Assembly (NCBI GenBank): GCA_903632075.3
Contig: CAHIKZ030000958.1
Coordinates: forward strand, 186,001-250,000
Length of the DNA: 64,000 nt
Origin: Acanthosepion pharaonis
Taxonomy: Eukaryota; Mollusca; Cephalopoda; Sepiida; Sepiidae
Reading direction: 5' to 3'
A program made the position numbers and the translations under genes. This document shows, one piece after another, positions 1-10,618 of this stretch (position 1 is the stretch's first letter; the number at the start of each line of letters is the position of its first letter). Under the pieces are notes generated by a model. That model was not told the origin of the DNA and did not search any database. It was given only the letters and a program-made list of their open reading frames with translations.

Positions 1-240
1 ATTTTCAACCTTGTGTTATATATGCCAAAAGTATTTTCTGTGCTTTTTAATTTCTCATATTATCTATTCATAGAGAATATCCCATGGCAAAATTGCAATG
101 GCAAGTGCTTATAACTTTAGGTTTTTATTAAACTACAGATTCCAATTAAATTTCCTTAAATCTAGTGTGATAAAAGTTTTCAAAAAAACCTACTTCCATT
201 TTAGAGATTTATTTCTTGTTTAGGATCAAGTTTCTGGTTC

Positions 241-335
241 CTTCTAAAATCTTTTCATTCTCTTTCACCCTCAGTAGCTCCTTGTGTCTTCATGGCATTG
301 TCACTTTGCTTGGGGTGAATTGATTAAAAAGAAAA
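241..335 (+). mobile_element. LINE-A 3' tail only
   Basis: This short piece ends in GCTTGGGGTGAATTGATTAA, the same 3' end that closes the longer LINE-A copies at 7,890, 19,620 and 30,240. No coding part remains. It is a 5'-truncated, dead retroposed end. Confidence 0.7.
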
Positions 336-505
336 TAAGGCATTTTTTGCTTTGTCTTTCCATATGAATTTTATGTAAGTATTTTGTGGGTTATGCAGTG
401 TTTATTGATAGTTTCAGGTCTTTCAACATCATACTGTCTTGTCCAGCTGAGCCAGTCATTGTATATCATATGATAATATATATCCCAGCAGCAAACTTCA
501 TGGAC
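336..505 (+). repeat. Unclassified dispersed repeat U1, copy 1
   Basis: It aligns by eye with 11,752-11,952. Both share a run from TTTGCTTTGTCTTT through a 'GTGTTTATTG.TAGTTTCAGG' block to CATCCCAGCAGCAAA or a close variant. This copy lacks about 30 bases that are present in the other. In both places a LINE-derived piece lies just upstream. I recognise no domain. Confidence 0.6.
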
Positions 506-539
506 ACAGTGTACTATGTAGATCGGTAAAACTTTTTTT

Positions 540-900
540 TAATTTATTCTATTTACATTCAGACTATTGTCCGCATCTTTGTTGTTGTTATCACAACATT
601 TTGGCCATTGTGCACTCCAGCGTTCATCAGGTGTATATCAATCTAGGCAACCTACAGGGAATTCTAAACTGGACCCTTTATTTAATCTATGGGAGTAGAC
701 TGTTCTTGTTCCACTGCCCATGTCTAGGGATATCTCAACTAGTTCTTATTTTTAGTACTGCTCAGTTATTGCTCACACTGTTTCTACTGAGTTTAAGTAT
801 ACACTGCCTGACCCAGGGATTGAACACACAATTACTATACCAGCATATGTCATAATATACTTTGTTCTTGAATTTGGTGACATAGTAATTGTAAGTTCAA
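540..900 (-). mobile_element. tRNA-derived SINE, subtype with CTAGGGATATCT body
   Basis: Read on the minus strand, the head has a B-box-like GTGTTCAATCCC. The body continues to the tail motif complementary to 'GACTATTGTCCGCATCTTTG'. The same body occurs at 29,338-29,580, and the tail is shared with the SINE at 3,905-4,215 and 19,690-20,130. It is not a functional tRNA. Confidence 0.65.
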
Positions 901-959
901 TCCAAGCAGAGTACTTGGACTTAGTGGAAACAGGGCAAACAATAACTGATCATCCTCAT

Positions 960-1655
960 CCCAGAAATTCAAACAAAAAGACTTTTTTATTTAAAACTAG
1001 CAGTAGAGCCCGGCATTGCCCGGGCATGTAACAGTAAGAGATAGATCAACTATCGACCATCATAAAGACTGAAAAATAAAATTGACAAAGATTATTGTTT
1101 AAGGTTGACGGACACACATGTCTTAATTAGTTTTTTTTTTTTTTTGCGAATTGGTCAAACCCAAACTCAAACAAAAACATTGTTTTCAATCGTTATGAGT
1201 CTACTGATTAAATAGAATTTTATTATAAACAATTGTCTTGTAAATGGAATTTTTAAAGCATTCTGAATGTAAAAATAAGGAAAAAAGTGTGCCAGACAAT
1301 AAGAAACACTACCTGCCAAAAAAAGTGAAGTTTTGTTGAAATCAATTGAAAAATGTAGGAAATCGGATCCCATATATAAATGAACACACACACACACACA
1401 CACAAACAACCTGGGTTTTATAATAAGTATAACTCGATATGAGTTGTCCCCCTTTCATTCTGGCGCCAGAATCGTGTTTTATCGTGTTTTCAAATTGATT
1501 TTGTGCAAAAACAATTGTGTTTTTCCAATTTTTGGTGCTGTCAGAACCACCACAAGGTAATTTTACACAGTCCTGTGAAGTTTTGTTGAAATCCAATCCA
1601 ATATATAAACGTAGACACACACACACACACACAATCTGCGTTTTATAATAAGTAA
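960..1655 (+). repeat. Dispersed repeat starting AGCCCGGCATTGCCCGGGC with two 3' ends
   Basis: It begins after ACTAGCAGTAG with a GC-rich palindrome-like block near 1,009-1,027. Two tandem 3' modules follow. Each contains GTGAAGTTTTGTTGAAATC or a close variant, then a (CA)n run (1,384-1,407 and 1,615-1,634), then TTTTATAATAAGTA. The second module is a shortened duplicate about 245 bp downstream. A decayed version of the start with the same left flank lies at 8,260-8,330. A decayed 3' end lies at 10,165-10,205. Class unknown. Confidence 0.6.
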
Positions 1656-1704
1656 GATTTCTGTTTTAGAAACAAATGCAGGCAAGATGATTATACTGAA
1701 AATC

Positions 1705-1955
1705 AAAAATAGGCAGTTGAAATTTCCAGCTCATATAATGAGGAAAGAGGACTTGGAGAATTTGATGCTCACAGGACATACTGAAGGCAAGAAGGACAGA
1801 GGAAAGCAGTAAATAATCTACCTGACAAGCTTGTATAAATGGTTGGCAGAACAGGGATTGAGAGAGTAAAAAAAACAAACCTTACTAAAAGCTCCAAAAA
1901 CAAGAAGTTGTGGAGAGCCATGATCACCCAAGTCCTGAATTGACATGACACATGA
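1705..1955 (+). pseudogene. RTE-like LINE C-terminal fragment
   Basis: The plus frames read a degenerate LEFLGHIMRKEGLENLxLTG-type stretch; here it is 'PAHIMRKEDLENLMLTGHTE'. A WMAEQGFRE-like block and a KLWRAMI-like block follow, with stops in between. This is the extreme C-terminus of RTE-type non-LTR retrotransposons, a recognition from family memory rather than a search. A second copy starts 95 bp downstream. Confidence 0.65.
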
Positions 1956-2049
1956 TTTCTATGATTTATCCCATTTGATTTGAAGACTTTTTAACAACTT
2001 CTATTATGGATCTTACAGATTTTCTTTTAACTAGATAAAATAGAAACAA

Positions 2050-2330
2050 AAAAGACCCTTATACCTAACATCAGGAAGAGACTGTTGAAATTTCTAGGGC
2101 ACATAAAGAAGAAAGAGGGCTTGGAAAATTTAATACTCACAGGAAAGATTGAAGGCAAGAGGGACAGAGAAAAGCAAAACATAACCTATCTAGATAGTTT
2201 GTAAATGGATGGCGAGCAAGGTTTAGGAGAGATAACAAGAAGACAAAATTTATTAACAGCTACAAGGAAATTGTGGTGAGCCATTATTGCCAATGTCCTG
2301 ATGGGATATAGCACATAGAAAAAGAAGAAT
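2050..2330 (+). pseudogene. RTE-like LINE C-terminal fragment, second copy
   Basis: It has the same block order as 1,705-1,955: RKRLLKFLGHIKKKEGLENL, LTGKIEGKRDREKQ, a degraded Cys/Trp-rich part, then a CAC.ATGGC-like end. Stops and frame changes interrupt it. The two neighbouring copies have separate ends and differ in detail, so they are either two insertions or an old duplication. Confidence 0.65.
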
Positions 2331-2689
2331 CCAGTAATGCTGACACTTTCTAAAAATATGCAAAGGGATTGTCCAAAGTATATATTCATAATTTCCTATG
2401 AACCAATGATTTATCCTTTTACACCCACTTGAATTATGGAAATAGATGGAAGCAAAAGCTTGACCAAACAATGCAGAGCAAGATGCTGTTATATTAAACG
2501 TGTTGTTATATTAAGCATTTGGTTGCAAAAGAAAGGAATAATGAAGAATAGAATTTGAACAATGTTTATTGTTAATATACACAGTGTTGTACAGATATTG
2601 CAAAATAGGTGGAATGTTCATTTCTGGTGTATTCTCAGGATGGCGATCAAGGTTAAGAGAATGCCGGTAGTTGACCTATCTTTTGTGTT
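2331..2689. other. No recognisable feature
   Basis: AT-rich sequence with short spurious reading frames. I see no repeat homologous to elsewhere in the window. Confidence 0.4.
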
Positions 2690-3330
2690 GGCCTGGCCGA
2701 GGTCACCAGATATGATCAGTGTATATGTTGGTTATGCCGAAGTAATGGTGGTGCGATATCAAAGTGCTGTCTCAGAGTGGTTAGTGAAGCTATGAATCTG
2801 GCTATGTTGATACAAGGCTGTGAGTATGAGTAATCATGAATCTGGGTGACTGCTGGTGTGTTTTTGAGGTTTTGTCCCAGAGTATTTAGTGAAGTTATGA
2901 ATCTGACTATGATGATACAAGGGTACGAGTATGAGTAGTCAGAAATCATAAATATGACTTTGCTGGTTATGCCGAGTAGACAGCTGTAGGTTGCCAAGAT
3001 ATTGTCCCAGTTTGGTTAGTAATGCTATGAATCTGATTATGATGATACAAGGGTGTGAGCATGAGTAGTCAGGAGAAGTCATGAATCAGACTTTATTGAT
3101 GTTGGTTATGGTGAGGTGACAGCAGTGGATTACTGAGGTATTGTCCTGATGTGGTTAGTGAACCTACAGATCTGACTATGATGATACAAGCATGAATAGT
3201 TGAGAGAAGTCATGAAACTAACTTTGCTGATGCAGAGGATGCAAGCATTAAGAGTTGGGAGAAGTCACAAATCTGACTTTGCTGATTCTGGTTATGCCAA
3301 GGTAATGATGATGGATTGTTAAGGTGTTGT
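2690..3330. repeat. Degenerate minisatellite, units about 110-140 bp
   Basis: A block like TTAGTGAAGCTATGAATCTG recurs at about 2,780, 2,889, 3,017 and 3,157. Each time it is followed by ATGATGATACAAGG and GAGTATGAGTAGTCA variants. A second block, GGTTATGCCGAGGTAA, recurs near 2,731, 2,963, 3,102 and 3,288. Spacing varies between 109 and 140 bp, so copies carry indels. The array is clearly richer in G on the plus strand than its flanks. Confidence 0.75.
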
Positions 3331-3904
3331 CATGCTGAAGCTGGATAGCCAAGGTGGCCAGTCAAGACTGGAAGTGGCAATGGTCATGTTTGAGGAGTCA
3401 TGTTGAGAGGCGGCAGTGCCAGCCAATGCCAGCTGTTGACCCACTGGGCTGGAACTGTGGTTGTCATGGTGACAAGGTCATGGCAGCAGTAGCAACAGCA
3501 TGATGCCTTTTCGCATGCTGGCCCTCTACTGACTTGGTCTGGTACTCCCCAGGGGCTACTCTTTTTCTGGCAGGAATGTTCGTAATTGGCCACTGCTGTA
3601 GACTGAACATGATTTGTGGAGCCTCTGCACAGAAAACGACTTTTTTATTTCGTTCTCTGCCTTTATGGAGTTCACATCTGGCCAGCATGCAGACTGAATA
3701 AGGAGACCTAATTGCAAGAGGGTATAACAACCCTATAGAATGAATGGCAAATGAAATATTACTTACAGGTGTGAGATTGATTGATTTGTTTAACAGCATA
3801 TCAACCGCTTTATGGGTCATGTCAAAATTTCATTTTCTTTGGAGCTTTGAAGTAATAAAAATATGATACATGTTATTCTACTTTCACAATTGAGTACATG
3901 GTAG
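3331..3904. other. No recognisable feature; moderately GC-rich start
   Basis: The first 250 bases continue the higher GC of the minisatellite but show no further unit. The frame at 3,464-3,820 (-) has no recognisable domain. Confidence 0.3.
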
Positions 3905-4215
3905 ATGATTATTTATACTATTTACATTGTTCAGACTGTTGTCCTCATCTTTGTTGCCATATTCACAATGTTTCCACCATTGTACACTCTGGCCTTAGCT
4001 AGGTGATTGGAATTTCAAACCCTTTATTTCATCTACCAGGGTATATTGTTCTAGTTCCATGGGCCATACCTCGTTCAGATATTTCAGTATCAGTTAGTTC
4101 ACTTTAACTCAACTCTCCAAGTTTTTGTTTACCTCACAACACTTTAGGTCATGTCACTGGATTACTTCAATCAATGCTTTTATCCACTGGGCCATGTGTC
4201 TGTGAGGACATCTGT
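3905..4215 (-). mobile_element. tRNA-derived SINE, near full length
   Basis: On the minus strand the head carries an A-box-like TGGCCCAGTGGATAAAAG near 4,195 and a decayed B box. The tail 'AAGATGAGGACAACAGTCTG' leads into AATGTAAATAGTATAAAT. It is the same family as 19,830-20,130. Pol III promoter decay suggests it is inactive. Confidence 0.75.
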
Positions 4216-4239
4216 TTAAACCTAGAAAGGGTTTCTGAA

Positions 4240-4445
4240 TGCGGAATAACCAAAATGGAGGTTGGAAATTAAATGGTAATCTTTATAACATCAACAAAAT
4301 ACAATACTCGCCACCAGCATGAAGTAGGTAAACCACTGCTGGTGGTAGACTACTTAGCATATTAACCCAACTTACAATTATTTCCAACATATTTATGAGG
4401 ATTGAGACATACCCATTAGTGTTCATAGGTACAGTATATAACAAT
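4240..4445 (+). repeat. Unclassified dispersed repeat U2, copy 1
   Basis: It shares GAATAACCAAAATG near the start and GGATTGAGACATACCCATTA with CATAGGTACAGTAT near the end with 58,490-58,702. No coding function is visible. Confidence 0.5.
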
Positions 4446-4870
4446 ATCAGTGTATGAATTTTTGGGACATATAAACCTAATGTTTATGTAACCATTTTTA
4501 CCAGAGCTCATATTACAATTTGTTGCTATTATTGTTTTTCTCTAGCACTCTGTATTACTGGTTCCCATATTGTATTCATTTCTACGCTTGACCTGCTTAA
4601 GAGATTTTTGTGGCCTGGCATATGTGCTGATTCCTTAAGTTTTCATATTTTCTAGTCATGTTCTCTACTATTTCAACTTCATCCCACTGAGGGCAGTGAT
4701 CTCTCTTTTCTTTTTATCTATGCCTGATTTTTCTATTACAAAAGTCTGAACAATGTAAATAGTATAAATAATTACAATATCTCATCTTAGATATATAGAC
4801 AGATATGGTAGATGATACTCAGCTTTTGTGCATATACATGTTTGTGTGGATATAATTACTAGAGGTGGCG
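4446..4870. other. No recognisable feature except a SINE-tail scrap
   Basis: AT-rich. At 4,738-4,772 a short CTGAACAATGTAAATAGT run matches the tail of the SINE at 3,905. Confidence 0.3.
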
Positions 4871-4871
4871 A

Positions 4872-5143
4872 TATGTGTGTTTTATGTTAATATTTAACAG
4901 CCCACCCACAAGGGTGTATGTGGCACAAGGCCGGTTTATTGTGGGTAGTCCAAGCCCGTAGGCTCGGCCAAAAATATTCCCTTTGAACCCGCCTAAACGG
5001 GTTCAGGATCTGTCTACCTCCCTGGATGAATCTTTGCCCTGTGGCAAAGCTTCGTCCGAGTTCCTCTCCGCTCGAGGCAGAGAGTTCGACAGAAGCGAAC
5101 AGTCTAGCACTGTGTGTGTGTCTAGCTATGTGTGTTTTATGTT
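4872..5143 (-). mobile_element. GC-rich structured insert flanked by 17-bp direct repeats
   Basis: The direct repeat TATGTGTGTTTTATGTT is perfect at 4,872-4,888 and 5,127-5,143. It encloses 238 bp that are markedly GC-richer than the flanks. The insert holds two perfect hairpins: GAACCCG/CGGGTTC with a 6-nt loop at about 4,986-5,005, and CTTTGCC/GGCAAAG with a 4-nt loop at about 5,033-5,050. A 17-bp duplication is typical of LINE-mediated retroposition. On the minus strand the insert would end in an A/T-rich GTTAAATATT, which could be the retroposed 3' end. The minus frame through it (113 aa at 4,887-5,228) has no domain I know. I do not recognise it as tRNA, 5S, 7SL or a spliceosomal RNA. 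Confidence 0.6.
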
Positions 5144-5227
5144 GTAGTTTTGTTGATTTTAGAATACAGTTTGATTTAAGAAATTGTAGGATATTATATG
5201 GATTAATGACATGAAAGAGTTCTTTCA

Positions 5228-5625
5228 TGTTGGTTGCTCAATTTTGTTTCGCAGTGTATCAACCTCTATAAGTTATTTAATGCCAAAATCTAAATATATT
5301 GCAACTAAATATATTTTGTATGCTTTCAACTACAGATAATATATATTGTAGGTTATTTTGCTAAAAGATGTTTGTTGGTAATTCTACTTTAAAATGTATT
5401 GTTGGTCATTTTCCTTTAAAGATGTATTGTTGGCCATTTTACTATAAAAATATATTTTCTTTTTGTTTGGGCATTCACTATTTGCCCATAGCTGGGACAC
5501 TAACAGTTGCTACTACCTCAGGTCAGGGCGGACATGGGAACAACAGCATATTAAGATGTCATTTTATGCTCCTCAAAACCTTCCAATCAGAGGTACCAAA
5601 TATGAGAAATGCCCTTTCAGAAAGA
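5228..5625 (+). repeat. Unclassified dispersed repeat U3, copy 1
   Basis: It aligns collinearly with the reverse complement of 56,570-56,960. Shared blocks in order are AATTTTGTTTCGCAGTGTATC (variant), AGTTATTTAATGCCAAAATC, TGTTGGTCATTTTCCTTT and ACTATTTGCCCATAGCTGGG. A partial third copy lies at 34,757-34,830. Three TGTTGG(T/C)(A/C)ATTTT repeats lie inside at 5,370-5,440. Confidence 0.65.
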
Positions 5626-6325
5626 GAATGGGAGTTTATGAGATAATAAGATCAAGGATTAGTTAAAGATAGTTCCTTCTGTAACGTATAAAATATTGAA
5701 TGGTAATCTTTCAGTTAAGCAGTGTAAAATCTGTCAACGTTCTGCTTCACTTAAACAGCATAAAATAAACTATCCTGTTTCATTTCAATCAAGTGGGTAG
5801 ACCAAGTCAATCATCGATCCAAATGAATTATTATCATGAGAAGATATTTTGTAAGAAGATTGGTGCTTATTGAAGCTTGGCAATCATCCTAAAGAGACTG
5901 TAACCATGCTGTGTTGGTTAGCAAAACAGTGGCTTATTCGAAACAGCCTACTTTGCAACTGGACATTTGGAGTAAACACCTATCAAGATAAAACAAATGA
6001 TTATCGCTGATATTGCAAATCATGTAAACATTGTCAAAGTGTCATTATTCATTCTTTGCTAACAGCAGGTTAACATGGATCTGTTATGTATACTAGAGTT
6101 GCAACATGGCACATCAAGCTTAAAGTGCATTGACAGTTTGAAACTTCTGAGGCATTGTTTATGTCACATCATCTTGAATTTGTGTGATGTCAGCAGTACA
6201 AGATCAGTCCCAGATTGCTGTGTAGTCCACCATTACATGTTGTAATAATGTTTAATTGTAAAAATGTACAAGGTTTAATAAAAATATATTGGGATTGGTA
6301 CTATAAAAAGAAAACTACAATGCAT
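5626..6325. other. No recognisable feature
   Basis: AT-rich sequence without a usable frame. It may be the decayed remainder of the mariner element beginning at 6,330, but I cannot align it. Confidence 0.3.
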
Positions 6326-6329
6326 ATCT

Positions 6330-6690
6330 ATTCAGCATTTAATCTCCTTTGGAGTAGTTCCCTTTAGAACCCAGACACTTTATCACGTCCATTGGTAGAA
6401 GTATTCCTGGAACTTCGTCTTTGGTATATATCCAGAAGCTGCCTCATCACATTCTCTTGGATTTCCTCAATGTCTTGAAATCTTGTTCTTTTCAAGTGGA
6501 ATTTGATTTTGGAAAAAGAAGGTTGCAAGGGATGAGATCTTGGGAATATGTTGGTTGTTGGACCTGGGGAATGTTGATCTTAGCTAAAAAACACATTTCC
6601 TCAAATGGACTTCTGTCAGGGAAAATAACTGAAATTTATATGATAACAACCAAGATGCGCCTCCCACACACAGATGTGCTGTGGGATTAA
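6330..6690 (-). pseudogene. mariner transposase C-terminal remnant
   Basis: Minus-strand frames give 'YSQDLIPCNLLFPKIKFHLK', then RTRFQDIEEIQENVMRQLL, then a degraded KTKFQEYFYQW and GNYSKGD. This matches the order at the C-terminus of SETMAR-type mariner transposases: the PYSPDLAPCDF-like active-site strand, a helix, then FQxCFxxW and GxYFEGD. The third catalytic Asp of mariner (D34D) lies in the PDL.PCDF strand and here reads CNL, so it is lost. Stops and shifts break the frame, and the N-terminal half is absent. Confidence 0.7.
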
Positions 6691-6939
6691 AAGAATACAA
6701 TCGGGTTCATTCAAAGTTTTCCCCTTGTCAACAATGATAAAACAGCCCTGAATACATAACTGGATAACAATCACTTAAATATATATGCCATAGTTTAAGT
6801 TATTCAAAATTGAAAAGAATCTTCAACTGTGAGTAATGTCCCAACATTAAAACCAATTTTATTTCAGTACAGCCTATATAGGCTTATGCAGCTGACCTGA
6901 AAGTTCTGCCCAGGGTGACCCACTCCAGTTCTGCTAATA

Positions 6940-7890
6940 CCATTTACTATGCCCACAGTCCTGGATATCAACAACATCTTGATTAATGGAATAAGCCTAA
7001 TTGACTAAAATAGTGATGATGACTTCAGCTCTCAACTTGGTATTGATGCTGATGACACAACTATTTATTCCTCAAATTGGCAGCTGATCTCAAAAGTGAC
7101 CTAAAATCTGCTGTTAATTGGGACAAGAAATGGTTTATTAATTTTAATACCTCCAAAACAAAATTGCTTTCTATTAATCATCTGAAAGACCCTTTCTGTT
7201 AGCAGAGCTGAAGCTAACCTCCATGAGAGTAACTTGTTGCACCTTCTCAGGCTAACATTCTCTGCTGACATGAAGTGGAAAGATTATAGTGAATCAATTG
7301 CTAGGTCTGCTGCTAGGAAAGTTAGTTCACTGTGTTGTGCTAGACAATTTTTCTTTTCAGAATCTATCTTTCATATTTAAAAGTCTACCATTCCTCCATG
7401 GTCTGAATTTTGCTACCACATATGGTGCTCCTGCTATATATTTAGAGATTCTTGATAAAATCCAAAGAAAAATTTGCAATGTTATAGGTCCTGACCTGGC
7501 ATCCCAGCTTCATTCACTTTCCCACCGACATAATGTCACTTCCCTGTACCTTTTCTTATAAATACTTTCATGGTAATTATTCTGATGAACATTCCTCTAT
7601 GGTACTTAGACTTTATGAATTTAAGTGCAAGTACTAGATTGACAGCAAGGTCTCATCATTTTACAGTTGAATTGGTTGAATGCAGCCATAAGTTCTTTGC
7701 TATCTATGGAACACTTCTGGCTTCATACTTTGATCTTCAAAAATTTAAATGCAATGTCAATCATTATATACTATCTTCTTGATCCCTCTTTTATTGTTCT
7801 CACTCCTTAATAATGTTATTCATATTTTTTCACATTAAATAACCCTTTGTGTCTTTATTGCCTTACTTGGGGTGAAATGATTAAAAAAAT
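6940..7890 (+). pseudogene. LINE-A, 5'-truncated from the RT palm to the 3' end
   Basis: The plus strand enters at the RT palm, where the YADD box reads DADD at 7,045-7,056 (GIDADDTTIYS). It then covers the C-terminal thumb region: the KSTI...YCCHIW-type stretch is degraded, followed by YLEILDKIQRKICNVIGPDL near 7,437-7,500 and FKCNVNHYIL. It ends in the 3' UTR and GGGGTGAAATGATTAAAAAA. The Tyr to Asp change and several stops make it inactive. The family is jockey-like by the LYKS..RP..EY..HIW architecture. Confidence 0.85.
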
Positions 7891-8650
7891 GCTATCTCAT
7901 TACAATATTTTGACAAACCTCATTGGACAATCAAACATATTGAACTATTGTCACTACTACTTTATTTATTGTTAATTGTAATCACTGTTAATTGTAGCAC
8001 TGTACATGAGTGTATCAATTCGATTTATTCAACTGTTTTATTCAAGTCAATTTCCTCCAAGACCATGGGCCTGATAAATGATAGTCAAGCCTAATGTTGT
8101 TTACCTTTTTATCTATGATTTATAATGGCATAAGAGTAAACCTGTTTTTGTTGAAATATTGTTTATATTTTAATTATATTATTTGTATTCAAACTAATGC
8201 CTTTATCTTTGCTGTTATGCGATGACATCAGTAAATGATGTGATAGTGATTATTCCTCATTCCAGAAATTCAGCCAGAAACTGTTTATGACTAGCAATGA
8301 TACCCAGCATTTGTTCTGAAGCATAAAATAAAAAAATGCAATAAAACTAGATATTATTTAACTAGAAAAACTTTTGTTTTTATGAATTAGATATATTAAG
8401 GACATTATTGTCTTAAGGAAACATTTTTTTGATGAATAATGATTTTTTACAAGAATTGTCTTCATCTTTTTTTTTTAAATTTAATTAGAATAATTTATTA
8501 ACTTTTAAATCTTTTAAAATTCTGTATTAATTCCACCCTTTTAGATGATATCATTATTAAGTAAAAACTATATTTACTAATCATAAGTTGAAAAGCTTAG
8601 TATAGTTCATCAAACACCAATATTTTTAAAAGAATTTTGAAATTTTTTTT
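7891..8650. other. AT-rich, no gene
   Basis: About 8,260-8,330 resembles the left end of the repeat at 960 ('GACTAGCAATGATACCCAGC'). Nothing else is recognised. Confidence 0.4.
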
Positions 8651-8658
8651 TGTATGTG

Positions 8659-8901
8659 TGTCATGGGTCCTTACCTAGATCGACAGAATGAACTCTTCCT
8701 GACTCTATATATACTACGCCTCTCAAGAGAGACGGATGGTATTGAATCGAGTCGAGCTGATAGTAGTTCACTCCAAACCAGTCTGACAGCCATACTAACA
8801 CCTTCCACTTCTTGTATTATTTTTCATGTAATATATTCTTTGTTATTTCTAATCTTGTGTTCTGTGTTGTTCTTCCATGGTCCTAACCTTGGACCATAAC
8901 A
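8659..8901 (+). mobile_element. Solo LTR, family L1, copy A
   Basis: It starts TGTCATGGG and ends CCATAACA. Flanks are ATGTG (8,654-8,658) and ATATG (8,902-8,906), a 5-bp duplication with one mismatch. It aligns with copy B at 8,913 along its length. No internal region or partner LTR is attached. Formation by LTR-LTR recombination is the usual route. Confidence 0.75.
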
Positions 8902-8912
8902 ATATGTATAAA

Positions 8913-9251
8913 TGTTATGGGATCTTACCCATAATAATAATAATGGACTATTCCATACTTAATAAATACTGCGCCTCAGGAGTAGGCAAGAGTCAGTAGT
9001 CAAGAGTTGAGTCAGAGGCAGTCCGAAACAGAGTAGCGTTCAGACAATTACTGCAAGACATTGGAATAGTGATACTGGTCAAGACTACATTGTTCTCTCT
9101 ACTAAACCTGATTGTTCATACTAACACTTCTACTTCTCTGTATATATTCTTGTTTGTAATATATCTGTGTTATTCCATACCTGTGTTTGAGTTCTTCTTT
9201 ATTGGTTCTACCTTGGACTATCACCGTGGTACAAGGAACCGGACCATAACA
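8913..9251 (+). mobile_element. Solo LTR, family L1, copy B
   Basis: It has perfect 8-bp terminal inverted repeats TGTTATGG...CCATAACA and a perfect 5-bp target-site duplication, ATAAA, at 8,908-8,912 and 9,252-9,256. Its middle and 3' parts (AACACTTCTACTTCT, GTAATATAT, CTTGGAC) align with copy A 11 bp upstream. A TATA-like or polyA-like CTTAATAAATACT lies near 8,958. The 5-bp duplication fits Ty3/Gypsy-type integrases. Confidence 0.85.
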
Positions 9252-9256
9252 ATAAA

Positions 9257-10613
9257 CATGCCGATTTTTGTAGATACGGCAATTCATACACAATATTATC
9301 AGAAAATAAGAGTGATAACTAGGGTAAATTTAAATTGAAAGTTTCTAAAATTCAATAAACATTAAACAATAGAGAATATTTTCTTAAATTTTTAAGATTA
9401 CTGAGTACTAAAAAATTATATATAAAAGGCGCTCACATTATATTCTTCAATACACACATTCAGCCAACCAATTTTTTAAATAGTTAACTACCATATTTGG
9501 TGGAATATACCTTTTTTTTCAACAGCAGTGCTCAAAAACCCACTCTTTGTCTTATATGTAAAGTTGAGTCAACTTCATCTAGGCTAATATTATCTATAAT
9601 GTTCACTACTAAAATTTTGCCTCAAATAGTTACTTCTATCTAAGCCATCTCTATAATAATATTATTTACTCAAATGGCATTGTTATTATTATTATTATTA
9701 CCAGTACTAGAAAAGGAATTAAAAGTACTATTGACATTTATTGGTACCAGATAATCAGTCAGATCTAAATATGTCATTATATATCATTACTCAGCTGAAA
9801 ACTCCAGAAGAAAGAGATGCAACTAAAAAGAAATACTAGTAATAGTAAAGCACTAACTTGGGAAACATTAAGACCACAGAGAAATATGTTCATCATACAA
9901 AGTAGCCAAAAAAATGGCTGGTGAAAGAGTGAATGTTTTTACATTGTGAATTTTTTGCTTTATGTTCAGCTGTACTGTCTGCTTGCTTTTTATATACAGT
10001 AATGCTTTCTGCTGTAGCTAAAGAGCATTTGCCATGTTTTAAAAGCTTGCTTTAAACATTACATGCTTAAATATGCTAAGAAAACTTTTTTGAATATGCC
10101 CTGTTGAAATAGGGTGCCCCTAATGAGTATTTTATGCCATAGAATATGATAACTTTCATGGTTTCAAGCAGACACACACACAAACTTTGTGTTTTATATA
10201 TTAGATGTACTTGAAGGCTATTTGGTTTCAATCACCTGACAAAGCTGAAAGAAAATCTTCCTGATTTTCATTTTACAATGAGTTAGAATCTCATTTCTTT
10301 GGCATAATGTAAATTTAGCTTGTGTCTTATGGCAAGGCCATCTGTCACCATGTCACCATTTTATCTTATAAACATGTCTTGGGGGAAAAGTTGTTTTTTT
10401 TTTTGTTTTTAGCTTGTATTTTTTTTGCTTATAGATTAAAACAAAGCAAAAAATTAACCCTTGACTTTAAGTTTTATCTGAATTTTTCTTTTGACATTCT
10501 AAAATACAACAGACAATTAGACAAAACCTAGGCAACAACAGCATCTGAAATGTGATAAAAAAAAAACTAAGATGAGGAAGTTTGTTAAAATGAGCCAAAA
10601 TACAACTTTCACT
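9257..10613. other. AT-rich, no gene; decayed CA-tailed repeat end
   Basis: At 10,165-10,205 a CACACACACA run followed by TTTGTGTTTTATATATTAGA resembles the 3' end of the repeat at 960-1,655. The rest is AT-rich with no frame or repeat I can identify. Confidence 0.35.
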
Positions 10614-10618
10614 GAATC

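Noticed and set aside
4887..5228. 113-residue minus-strand protein over the GC-rich insert
   Set aside because: The frame crosses both 17-bp direct repeats and unrelated flanks. It is open mainly because GC-rich sequence has few stops. No domain is recognised.
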